Source: Oscheius dolichura | Lineage: Eukaryota > Nematoda > Chromadorea > Rhabditida > Rhabditidae | NCBI GenBank assembly: GCA_932521035.1 | Contig: OW051495.1 | Location: forward strand, 1,550,001-1,614,000 | DNA length: 64,000 nt | Direction: 5' to 3' | Shown here: one piece after another, positions 32,251-43,400 of the stretch | Numbering within the stretch: position 1 is the stretch's first letter | Layout: every line of letters starts with the position of its first letter | The notes under the pieces: generated by a model | Told to the model about the DNA's origin: nothing | Databases searched by the model: none | Seen by the model: only the letters and a program-made list of their open reading frames with translations | Made by a program: the position numbers and the translations under genes

Positions 32251-35200
32251 ATGGATCGAATAAAACAGCTAATTTCTCATATTGGTGTGGAAATCCCGCT
32301 ATGCATCTATACGATCACCTCCTACTTCAAGTCACCCGTCTATCAGAATCTTATCTATGAAAAATTCTGTCTACAACGCTATAATGTGAGTTTTTGGAGG
32401 GGGTTTTTAATCTAAAAATTGGGGAATTTTGACGGTGTTCGAAGCAGGAATTAATTTAGTACTCTTTGTGAGCCCGCTACAATATCTAGGATAGTCAAAA
32501 CATTCGACGAATTGCATGTTTTACCCAGAAAATAATGAAATGGTTCATATCTTTCAGTGATAATTCCTGCTAATTTATAACAAAGACTAACAAGCCCTTC
32601 TAGTTTGTATGGTAAAATGTTTCAGCGGGCCAATATTATGGCTTGACGGATTTCCATGGCTAGTACTGCACTTAGAGCTGTACAGAAGAGAAATTCTGCC
32701 TGCAACAGTATAATGCGAGTTGTCGGGCTCTATTTTCTTGTAGGAATTGATTAACTTGAGTTTTGGTTTTTTTCTAGAAATTTTCCACGACTTCTATTTG
32801 CAGTTTGTTTAGCAAAGCTTATCAAATCGATTCAATATCTAGGATAGCCAAAACATTCGACGAATTTCATGTTTTACCTAGAAAATATAAAATCCGCTGC
32901 TCTATTTTCGTAGTACATCTTCTGTCATCAGCAAGGGCAAGCCAATATTATGGATTGGGGGATTTTCCTCGGCTAACAATTCCGCATTTGCAACAGTTAC
33001 GACAATATTCTAACCAGAAAATCTTCTGAACTGGAAAGTGTCTCACAAAAGTTATTACGGGCTGCTACGGTATAGTATCAACTCTTTTTGCTATAAATTT
33101 GGGTAAATTTGTACATCTTTCAATATCCCAATAAAACTGGCAAGATTGTCCCGATATGTAGTGAGGTCAAAGCATTCGAAGAATTTTATGTTTTACCCAG
33201 GAAATATAAAAACGCCTCTCACATTTTGGCATTAGTTATTTTGGCATTAATTATTTTGGCATTAGTTACTGGCCAAAAAAAATCGTCAAACGGTCATCAC
33301 GGATGCTTTACTTTTGCTCTGTAGTTTGTGATTTCAATAGTACGAGGAGCAGCTGAAATGGATTGATTTGAAAGTTTATTGAATGTAAACGTCGATCCAG
33401 TACACTTGATATCATACTTCCTATATCTACGATCTATTCCGCTAAGAATTGCCCCCTTACCGGCAACGGAGCCAAACAAGTGGGAATATTGCTCTCCGCC
33501 TTTAAATTTCACCGGTTTTAGGTCTATCACGTGCGTATTGTTGAACAGCCGTGGTTGAAAGTATTGAAAGTCCTCGATTTTAAAAAGATCAATTGATTTC
33601 ATAAATAAATATTGGCAACTAGTTGAAATTGAGCGGCAATCTAAGGATAAGCATAGGGTTGAACAGGATCTTGTCGAGCAATTGTTTGTGACTCCAATAG
33701 TACGAGGGGCAGCTGAAATGGATTGATTTGAAAGTTTATTGAATGTAAACGTCGATCCAGTACACTTGATATCATACTTCCTATATCTACGGAAAGTAAA
33801 ACATTTCCATAAATTATGGTTAGACATATAAAAGTAGTTTTTTGAGTTGGAGTAATGCTTTAGTTTTTCCATATCCAATTTAGTCCCAACCGGTCGTTGA
33901 AAACGGACTATACAGAGCTTTTCCTATATTATTTTTACCGTTTTATTACCGCAATAAATCTCTAGCTACAAGTGTGACAATACTAATGCAGCTTTGCCGA
34001 GCCACTAGGAAAAAAATGTGCGGCTTTCTCTCTCCAGAAGTATGTTATACCGTGAAAGATAGAGGATCAAGAGAATTGGACTCAGGGAACCTTGTGGTTG
34101 ACTTCCAAATTTAACTTTCAACCCCTGTAAAAATTCACACATTTTTCTCATAAAATTGCCATGATCCATGAAGTCATTGTGGATTCTTATTATTTCTCGC
34201 TGATAAAGGCTCCTTGAAACTTTTGAAGCGTCGCTTATTGCTCATCCTTTTTTTGGTTTTATTCAGGATACTTGAAGTGGTCCCCTGTTCCTTGTATCAA
34301 TTTTTTTACTTTCGGTTCCCACTTTTGCGTCATTATAAGAATTCAGGACACTTCACTCTGTTCCAACGTGACTGCCTACTTCAATGACGCCGAGCTCCAG
34401 CGAGATGCCGCCTACCTCTATTGGGTCTCTTCCTACGTCTACCTTATCCCCTCCCTCATTACCACACTTCTACTAGGAATTGGTATGGTATAATCCTCAA
34501 AAAACAGATAAACCTGCTTCCAGCCTCCGATTTTTGGAACCCTAAAATCCCGTTAATTATCCCCTTCATTGGAGTTATCCTAAATACTGTCAACTGTATC
34601 GTCCAGTCGGTTTTCATCGACTCAAATCCTTATTTTCTACTGATTGGAGACGCTGCCTTCGGGCTCTGTGGAGGATATATTTCAGTTATTTGTGAGTTTT
34701 TTTCCTGTAAATTTCGTTAAAAATGAAGGAACATTGGGCGAACAAACGAGCAAAAGAAAGTCTATAATTATCGCTTCAAAGTGGTAATAAAGGGGAAAGC
34801 AATGTAAGCCGTGCATCCAATATTTCGATGAAATACTGAATTCATTGCATATTTTTTCTTACAATTTCGGTCTTTTTTACAATTTTTGTACAGCGTAGTT
34901 TTCTACCAATACACAACAAAGAGCCCGTAGAATATAAACAGAACCCGCAACATTTGCGAAACATAAAATCGGTACCATTTATCACTCGATCAGAAACAAC
35001 TCCTTTATACATGGACAAAACGCCGAATTTCCGGCGCGCCCATTTTTGGGCGTAGACGGGAGTGTCGGGTGTTTGTGTCCGTATCTCGGTCATTTCTTGG
35101 TCGATTTCAAAAATTCAAAGACCTAGTTGGAAAGCACAAAAAGACGATTCTAATGAACCCAGTTACATCTCAATTACCGCGATAGGAAAATCTGTAGCCC

Positions 35201-38200
35201 CACAAACTTTGACTGAGAAAGTGTCACGTAATGCGCCCGGGCGTTTGGCCGGGTATGAGTTTTTTGACTGATAAGTTTGTTTTCTTTTTCTTCTAATGGC
35301 ATTCATCGCAGCTAAATTGAAAGCGCGATTTTTATATATTGTCATACTGAAACAATTGTGAGAATTATACCGATTCCCTTTTCAGCAACTGGAATGAGCT
35401 ACGGAGTGAAGACGACTAGACGGACGAATAGGAGCTATCGAATAGCTGGAATGGACGGCGCGTTGGGACTGGGAGGGACTCTAGGCTTTGCTCTATCCGG
35501 CACATTGAGACAGTCAGTTGAATAGGGAGGGAAAATATTGGAATTCCTAATAGTTCGAGGAAGGAATGTAAACAGGCGAGACTCTGTTTTGGTAGTAGAC
35601 ACGACAAATTTGGCAATAACTCGATTACCTTTGCCTAGCTGCTAAAGATATGTTTCAACCGTGACTTATTACCAGACGAGAAGGCATAGTCTGGTTCTAA
35701 GTAACTTCGAAAAGCTACAACGTAATTCATTCATCTAAATTACTATATAAACCAGCCGTTTCGACCCCCCTGCGGGGGGTCTTCGGCTGGACGTTGGCTG
35801 CGCCAACTGTGGTTTTACCTCGCGCTTGGAAGCCCCGTCCGCTCTTCCCCTTCTCCCCTTCCAGTCAGTCCCTTCCGCCCGTTCCGTCCTCCCCGTTTCT
35901 CCCTTTGTTTTACTCTCGCAGTCCTTTGCCCACTTTCTCTTCTCCTCTTCCCGAACAGTCCTTTCTACCTCGCCGTCCCTCCCTTGGTGTTTCCAATCTT
36001 AGCAATTCCCCCGCGTCCGTTCTGCTCGGTTGTGATTGATCAAAGGAACCATCGCCCTGCGGGTTGGGGTCCCCCCGCGAATGGGTCCCGCAACGAAAAA
36101 TACTCCAAGAACTTTTAGTAAGTGTCCAGGACCTCAAAACAAAAAAGCAAAAAGGTTTTACCGCGGCGGGGATCGAACCCGCGACCTCTCCGACCGCGCG
36201 ACCGCCCTCTTAACCACTACACCATGAAATTTCGACATGTCAAGTCACAAACGGACACCGTAGCGCTTTAATATATAGGATAGTATTAATAAACCAGTAT
36301 GCCTCCGGCGGCCTTTGACCGCGTTTGGATTACAAATTTGACAGTCGAAAAAGAGTTGGCTGTCGAAAAAGGTCAAACGGTCGAAACTTTCTGCTTCTCT
36401 CTCATTTGACCTGTCAATCCGTACAGACGACAGGTCTTGCAGACAGACAAAGATCTGCCTATTATTAGGGTAGGATTTTTCGAAAGGGAATTTGATTTGT
36501 CTGTCCCTTTTATCGAGTACAAATTAGAGAAGAGGCTAAATTGAACCACTGGAAAGTAGAATATGGTAATCTTACGAATTCTAGAGATTTGTTCCCTTCT
36601 TTTGGATCGCAGAGAGTAAAAAGATTATAAAGCGCCGTAGTAAAGTTCCGAACCGACGTTTGGCGAAATTTCGACTTCCGGAAGTATCTTTACGGCTATT
36701 TTAGCCCCATGTTTCGATACTAAAATGATTTTCCGTTTCGAAGGATTTATCCTATTTCCCCTCGATCGATTACGAAAATAACTTGATAAAACGATTCAGG
36801 AACTTTTCCCAATAAATCCCCATTTCGTATTTGATTATCAACGTTTTATGGTGTCTATGAAATAAATTTCAAAATTGTTTCGACAATAGTTCGTCATCCT
36901 CAACAGAGTTTACCGGTAACCAGTTGGGTCACTTGAGCTTTCTTCTCCGGAAGTAATTCTTTTGAAGAATTGGTCGTCTCAACGGGGCTTTCACACTCCT
37001 ACGTTATCCTATTCAGTTGGTTGGGATTTTAAAAAATTATTATAAATGCTTGTGAAACCTCGAAGTTCGAATTAATCATTCAGCATTTGTTGTCAATGTT
37101 TTACGGTGTCTATGAAACTAATTTTAAAAAGATTATGGTAGTAAATCGTGAGTACAAAAATTTAGACTATTCGGCTACGCGTACGCTTTCTCCATTATGC
37201 TTTTTCTGCAATGTCTCGCGGTTCTTTTCATCCTAGCCATGGAGAAGAAAGATCGGCCCGAAGAGGAAGAAGATCTCACTTCCCAGGGTAAATTTTCCCC
37301 CTTTTTTTTAAACAAATACGAGTTTCAGGACCCCTCCCCTCGGTGAAACAGAAACTCCAGTCGATATTCTTTGGTTTTGGAAAAATGTTGACGGAAACTC
37401 GCGTGACGAGGACCCTAATTTGGATAAATTTATTTGCTTTAGGAGTCGAATATCTACTTTTTACCGGTAAGTTCGGGGATCCGTGAAATAGTTAGGAGGA
37501 AATTTTATAGGCTTGGGAGAGATACAGTACTCCTACTTGAGATTCAAATTCGCCTGGGGAGACAAGGAATACGGATGGTGGTCTGGTGTCTCGTTTGCGC
37601 TGTCGACTCTGGCGGTAGGTGTATTGACCAATATTTATGAAATGTGCATATAGCTTTTTGAAGTAGGGGCAAAACAAGAAGAAAAAAGGATTTTTGAACA
37701 GTTTATGAAGAAAAGGATTTGAATTGAATGTTTCTTGATGAGAATAAGAGGATATCGCGATCATTACCTAGTTACTCTCTTACTCAAGTTGAAGTTACAA
37801 AACATTTTCTAACTTCTAGTCACCGGTTGGGCAAATTTGGCTGATTCAATATGGAGTAATCACTCCACAGTTTTGCTGAAATCTTTATTCTACTTTTTTT
37901 GAGTTGTCCTTTTTGACCTCTACCACAGATGCATCTAATAATCGTGATATAAACCGACCTTACTAAAACAATATAAAACATCTTCAATTTGAGAACGTTG
38001 TATCCACAGACCGAAACAGGTCCGAGCAATTTCTGAGGAGGTTTTCTGAGGAGGTTTTAGAAAATGTAACCTGGGAAATAATGCAATCATTGTTGCATTG
38101 AGAAAGAGTTTTTAATCTTGCCCTAAAACAGAAAAAGAAACAAACACTGTGAAATGACAAAGAAATTTTGATGGTTTCTTTAGAAGAATATAACGAAAAG

Positions 38201-39177
38201 TCTGATTCTGGATATGTTTGGCGGTTGACATTTTGACTTCCTCCTTATTGAGTAGTATCCGCGTTTTTCTTTCCTTATATGGTTCAACTGAAACTAGCCC
38301 GATTTCTCTGCGCAATTACATTCGGTACTTATTTTATATCTTCAATCAGATGTCTCAATATTGGCTATAGAAAATTTGGAATTTATAGAACTTCTGAAAT
38401 ATGTATAAAAAAACAAGGGGAAGCTGATCAAAAAGCCAATGTTTCCCCACTTTCACCAAAATACTGCAGTATACTGCAGAAATTCTTGTAACAGAACCTT
38501 CCATAAAATGCACTTACAATGAACTACTTTTATTATGGGATACGGTAGTTTTTAAGTCCAAAAATCTGATTTTTCTTGGTTCTATCTGATTCTTGAATAG
38601 TAAAAAAGTGCAGACTATTTTCAATAGGATTTAGGTTCTTACAATCTACCCGTTCCTCCATTTCCGTCAATTTTCCGATGCCCATTTGAGTTGTCTCGGA
38701 ACCGCTACCAAGATCATCGCCGTCTTCATTATGGCCTTCCTCATCTCGCCCACGATGTCTTATTTCGTCATCTGTACGTTGCCCGCCCTTTTTTTCAATT
38801 CAAAACCCTGGTTACAGTAGCCAATATGTTCAACCGGTTCGTCAGTACCGGTTACCGTGGTTTCCTCTGTAGTTTGATCGAAAACGACGAACAGGGCAAG
38901 CTCTTCTCCCTGATTTCCCTGCTGGAAGGGGTAATGACCCTGGTCTCCGCCGCTATCTACAGTAATCTCTATCCCTGGTCGTTGCACTTCTTCCCCGGGT
39001 TGTTATTCCTCGTCAGTGGGATTCTACTCATCCCTTCTGTTGTCATTCTTGCGTAAGGAGGAAAATAGACCTTTAAATTGGTTAAATTTCAGTTATTCTG
39101 ATTGCAAAATGAGAAGAATTCGAGGCGAGGTGAGGGAATATCAAGAGGTCGCTGTTCAAGAAGTACGGGAGCACTGA
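32251..39177 (+). CDS. SLC46-like major facilitator transporter
   Basis: A multi-exon membrane transporter related to proton-coupled folate/thymic SLC46 carriers. Exon 1 (32251-32385) encodes MDRIKQLISHIGVEIPLCIY and ends YEKFCLQRYN. Exon 2 (34347-34482) encodes YLYWVSSYVYLIPSLITTLL. Exon 3 (34524 on) starts ASDFWNPKIPLIIPFIGVIL, where GxxSDxxxxK is the major-facilitator loop 2-3 signature. Then come STGMSYGVKTTRRTNRSYRI (35386 on), FGYAYAFSIMLFLQCLAVLF (37170 on), KMLTETRVTRTLIWINLFAL, GLGEIQYSYLRFKFAWGDKE, a 1-kb intron, LGTATKIIAVFIMAFLISP (38690), NMFNRFVSTGYRGFLCSLI and a last TM LLFLVSGILLIPSVVILA; the C-terminus ends VAVQEVREH. The introns are large for this window and hold repeats: the right inverted arm and decayed exon-1 copies in intron 1, a MITE in intron 3, and a tRNA-like element. 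The substrate is not predictable. Confidence 0.82.
32460..33230 (+). repeat. Three diverged direct repeats in SLC46-like intron 1
   Basis: A block containing AATATC..GGATAG.CAAAACATTCGACGAATT.CATGTTTTACC.AGAAAATA occurs at about 32480, 32830 and (more changed) 33150. Each block is followed by GCCAATATTATGG or similar text. The first contains AAATTCTGCCTGCAACAGTATAATGCGAGTT (32690-32723), which resembles the end of exon 1 with its donor (AAATTCTGTCTACAACGCTATAATGTGAGTT, 32361-32391). A short 14-15-base tandem repeat (TTTTGGCATTAGTTA, three times) follows at 33223-33269. Confidence 0.6.
33323..33790 (-). repeat. About 105-base direct repeat inside right arm region
   Basis: TAGTACGAGG(A/G)GCAGCTGAAATGG through CGATCCAGTACACTTGATATC to CCTATATCTACG occurs at about 33323-33431 and again at 33690-33791, nearly unchanged. 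The outer copy abuts the inner end of the inverted arm, so it may mark the rearrangement that made the inverted pair. Confidence 0.7.
33434..34278 (-). repeat. Right arm of large inverted repeat (in SLC46-like intron 1)
   Basis: Almost exact reverse complement of 29631-30470, placed about 3 kb away. It carries a 5'-truncated cystatin end on the plus strand (ATTCCGCTAAGAATTGCCCC, the intron, and the VYHVRIVEQPW exon), so a cystatin fragment now lies within the intron of a transporter gene in the same direction. No start or QxVxG exon is present. The arm ends 68 bases before exon 2 of the transporter. Confidence 0.85.
35005..35260 (+). mobile_element. MITE family A, copy 3 (SLC46-like intron 3)
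   Basis: From ATACATGG.CAAAACGCC through CCGGCGCGCCCATTTTTGGG, GAGTGTCGGGTGTTTGTGTC, GTCATTTCTTGGTCGATTTC and CCCCACAAACTTTGACTGAG to GCGCCCGGGCGTTTGGCC. It is one of the most complete copies and has no coding capacity. Confidence 0.75.
36159..36227 (-). repeat. tRNA-like element in SLC46-like intron
   Basis: On the minus strand the A box is TGGTGTAGTGGTTAAGAG and the B box is GGTTCGATCCC, inside a perfect 5-bp T stem (GCGGG/CCCGC). Box spacing is as in a tRNA. The 7 bases before the A box (ATTTCA-type) do not pair with CGCGGTA after the T arm, so the acceptor stem is absent. Pyrimidine-rich DNA and the hairpin GACCCCCCTGCGGGGGGTC (about 35766-35784) precede it. A SINE or tRNA pseudogene is more likely than a working tRNA. 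Confidence 0.5.
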
Positions 39178-39783
39178 AAGCAGGAAAAATGCTGTGATAT
39201 TTACCGTCTTTTGTACAACATCACGGATTATCTATCTTTATTCATTTTCTATGTACGGCTTATTCTATAATAAGAGCGAAACGAAAGAACAACAATTGAC
39301 GGAAAGCTGCCACTATCAGCGAATGCCAACAAGCGAGATGTACGCGGAGTATATGTCAATTTGCGAACGAAGCCCCTTTCCGACTGAACATATTTATATT
39401 TTCCACAGAACAGCACAAAATACAGATTTCCAAAGAGATCCCGGTTGAATTTCCGCACATCCTGGATGATTTCCAGTACAATAGGTAACCCACCCGAGCA
39501 GATGGTCTATCGCCCTATGAGAGATTCCTAATTTCCTCTAATGTGTTGCGGTGGTTGGCAAGTTCTTTTTCACCCCTGGAGTAGTGCCCGGGTTTCTCAG
39601 AGTTTTACTGGAGATCTGGGTTGTTTTCCTGGAGAAGTGAGGGGCACTGGTTACGGTAACCCTAAATAGAGCGTTTTAGGAGAAAATTCTAGAATATTCT
39701 GCTCTTTCTCGGGGCGTTTTTGGGGCCAAAAAGAAGACTAGAATTTTTTTTTGAAAACTCGGACTATATTTCCTACAGTATCT
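39178..39783. other. Intergenic after SLC46-like gene
   Basis: No gene can be completed. A short frame near 39405-39488 (ending SKEIPVEFPHILDDFQYNR and a stop) looks protein-like and might be the last exon of something, but it does not splice in phase to the exon at 39784. Confidence 0.4.
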
Positions 39784-40300
39784 TGGAAATATAAAGAAAC
39801 GGGAGACGATCCAAGGTTGTGAGCTAGGCGAGGAGTTGAAGAAAAAGTTTAAAAAACCATCTTTTGTGACGAATGCCCGCGGGTATTCGTCCTTGGAGTC
39901 CTCGAAAATGCTCCACGTGCAGGCCTCCAGGCCAGTGTTCCGGGTCATAGTAGACAAGATCAACTGGCGACAGGTGAATCCTTCGTATGATTGTAACAGA
40001 GCGCGCTTACGGAGAGGGGGGTTCTATTAGAGGTTTACCGTAAACCGTTTACGGTACTAATCTTTTTCCATTTAGTATTATGATCTATACATTCTCCACT
40101 ACCTCAATTCTGCTTGTAGCGAGCGATGGGCCATTACGCACTTCTGCCTTTATTCCAAAATCTTCATCTTCCATGATATAACCGATTGTCAGGGCTGCAA
40201 CTGCCCGACGGAGTTCTGCTGGTTGAAGTCGTCTCGCCGCGGGTTAGCTGGCATACCGTCGTTGACTGGGGCCCCGTTCTCGAGAGATGGAACGCCATGA
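39784..40300 (+). CDS. Two exons of an unassigned gene, possibly MATH-like
   Basis: Exon 39784-39972 follows a CTACAG acceptor and ends in a good donor (CGACAG/GTGAATCC). It encodes YLGNIKKRETIQGCELGEEL and ends VFRVIVDKINWRQ. It joins in phase to exon 40078-40300 (YYDLYILHYLNSACSERWAI, CQGCNCPTEFCW, ending FSRDGTP and TGA). AATAAA follows at about 40387. The pattern of a hydrophobic strand, then a W-containing strand pair (INWRQ...YDLYI...ERWAI), resembles the MATH domain of nematode MATH/BTB proteins. The match is weak and the 5' exons were not found. It could also be a fragment. Confidence 0.35.
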
Positions 40301-40430
40301 AGAAGGATAAGACAATGGCCTCTTGGCTACCTCATCAAATCCTATTGTCAACCACGCTGTACCTTTTCCAGATGTTGTTGTTGAATAATAAATATTGTCT
40401 GATTATTTTCTGACCCAAAAAATCTTTATT

Positions 40431-43400
40431 TCAAGCCATAGAGGATTCCACATGACTGGATGGTTCGATTACAGTAACCGGTACGATTTGCGGTTTCCAG
40501 AAGAGGAGTCGCCTGGCCTTCCGGCCGATCACATCTCGGTAGGGTTTCATAAAATAGAAACAGAAGAGCGTATTGAATAGCGGATAACCGCCAACGGCAA
40601 TGATGACAATCCATTCGGTTACCGGCGAGTCGACGTATTCAAATTTGTCAAAATAGATCGCGGTGGGATACAAGGCCAGCGGAGCCGTAATCGAGACGAT
40701 GGGAATCGCTGTCTGAAAAAGAAATTATTGATGACTGAATAGAAAACGAGATAATTAAATAATTTCATAGTAAGGATAAAACTGGAAAAGAAGCAATGAG
40801 ACAATATGCCGAAGTATCCGATTTTCGACTTTGTAATCAACATGATTCATCTTTTCCAAATGCATTCAGATCACACGTAAATGGGCCAAATTCTTATACA
40901 AAAATAGGAGAAAACTGATAAATTTGAATTATAGTAAGAGCGGCAAAGTGGGCTCGGTTACTTGCAAAAAATGAATCTTCATCGGTTTCAGTTAGAGTTG
41001 AAGACAACATTGGTCTGAAGACAAGATTGGTCTGTTCACTTGCCCAAATCTGTTTGAATATCGCCAAATTTGCCCGCGCCGTGTTATAAGCAAACCCCCG
41101 AATTTCGGGCCGCCCCGTTTTTGGGCGTAGGCGGGAGTGTCGGGTGTTTGTGTCCGTATCTTGGTCATTTCTTGGTCGATGTCAAAAATTCAAAGACCTA
41201 GTAAGAGAGCACAAAAAGACGATTCTAATGAACCCGCTCACAGCTCAACCACACCGACAAAAACTTCTGTAGCCCACCAACTTTGACTGAGCATATATTA
41301 CGTAATGCGGCGCGTCAGGGCCATGCTCCGGAAAACTTCAAATGTTTTGCTGCTAGCTTATAACAAGATAAGCATTTTCCATGACATTCAACAACACCTA
41401 AACTAAACACCAACTGACCTGTGCCACGAGTACTTTAGTCAGCGCCTTCTGCATTTGGAAAGTCTGCTTTGAGAGGGATGTCTTGACTTGGTTGACTTTA
41501 TGTTGTACCGCGTAGGACAGCCCAATATTGGCTCCTCCCGTAGCCAACAAGAAGACGAAGACGACACCCACAAAGATTTTGGACGGCAGCGCGTCTAAAT
41601 CCAGTCCGACGAACGGCGTATCCTTGGGGAAGGTTTTCATCACGGCCGTCAGACCGCGTCTCTGGGCATAGTTAGCCATATCCTGAATCAGAGTGGCTCA
41701 TATTTTTGGGGGAAATGAAGAGAGTTACCGTATGTGTAGCCGAAAAGAAAATACACCAGGTACCGACAACGGCAGTTATAACGATGTGGACAAAGATACA
41801 GAGAAGAAACCCACTAAAACGGGAAGGATAATTCATGTTTCGGATGAGATTCTTATTGAACTTCGATACTGGTGCATGTTCCTATGGTGGTATATCAATT
41901 TTTCAAATATTTCATTGTGCTATTCCATGAACGCGTTACAGTACCCCTTCTTTCTCATAAGTACACAAATCCCCTTCTTCTTTGAATAAAAAACATAAAA
42001 TTGGAACAAAATAACCGTTTAGTCATCGTAAAAAGCAATCAAATCACTGTAATAGGCGGTAGTTTATGTTTCGAGATGGGTTCTTATTGAAATCATGATG
42101 GGCGCAGATCTTTACATGCCTCCATGATGGGACCACAATTTTTGTTGTAAAACTTTTGTAGCAAAAATTACAGTAATAGACATACAGTACCATATCTTCT
42201 CTCAAGAAGGCACCCCTTACAGCGGGAGAAGCGTAAAACAAATGAAAGGAATTGGTTACTTTAGGACACTGATTCGCAGATCCATGCTACCGCCCCGGCG
42301 CGTCGTGTCGTATCCTTTTTTGGGGATAGGGGTAATCGACCACCCTCGAAATTATGGCCAAAAAAGATTTTCACGAAACCTCAACTGAAAAGCTGTGCGC
42401 GTCAAAGTTACCTTCCCGGAGTCTGCCGTACCCCGGTGTAAAGTCAAACCACGCGCGCGTTAGCTCTCTTGTAGTGATTCTATTTTCGACACAGTTTACT
42501 AAATAGGATGTCCGAAAGAGCAAAAAGAAAAGAAGGTAAACTAGAATTGCTGAAAAGGTTTTCTACAAACCTGACATTCTAAATGTGCCTTTTTTTTGTT
42601 TTCGGGGCCCTTTTAATGAGTGAATCGATACTTCACTTGATCGGGTGCTCATAGATGGAAGTAGTTTTATTGCCAACTTACGGTATTCCAACGAACGCCT
42701 CGAGCCATGCTTCTAATTTGTAGAAAACGAAGTATCGGTAGATACAGCAGTCATTGACAGAGAGGAGGGTGGCACCAGCTGTCGCGGCCGTCAGGGTACA
42801 CTGGAAATGGAGTTTTAGGAAGACAAGCGCGTCAGGATTACTGTATGTTGTTCTTTGTTAGTTTCAGGATCTTTCACTCTTCCTACAGTAATCATTGTGT
42901 TCTCTCCTCGCAAGAAAATAATCAGGCTGCATTTTTTCAGCACACATTCATTGAAACTGTCAAAAACCCCGTCTTGAATTAACTGAAAACCTTCGTTCGT
43001 CAGTAAATAACCTCTGCTTGATACGCGATAAAGTTTTTTTGACTCATAGGAATTCCGTTGTTCAATTGAATCGGGTGATGGTGAAGGTTCGATAAAGTCT
43101 GACCGATTGACAAATATGAACAAGAAACTATAAATATCATAGTCGGTACGTGAGAACAATAACTACGGCCGATAATTAGCCGTTGAATTAGCCGTTCACA
43201 AGCATCTTTTTCTTGTGTTGTAGTCAGGATATATCAATATTTACCGCTCATTAGGCTATTTTCTTTTCAGAGTAGAGAATGTTCTACAAGGGAGAAAAAA
43301 TAACAATAAGAACACAAGGAGAGAACGTATTTTCTTTTGCAAAAAGTTTCAGAAAGTTCTTATCAAGTCGCTCAAAAGTTTGTATTTTGATGCGGTACTT

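Noticed and set aside
33297..33878. Minus-strand frame of 193 codons and its plus-strand twin at 30031-30471.
   Set aside because: Both are the same sequence in the two inverted arms, antisense to the cystatin 3' exon, and gain length from the 105-base direct repeat. No domain or signal.
42815..43159. A 114-codon minus-strand frame in a chemoreceptor intron.
   Set aside because: It looks partly protein-like (VGRVKDPETNKEQHTVI) but has no recognisable domain, is not in phase with the adjacent receptor exons, and may be a fragment. Not enough to annotate as a gene.
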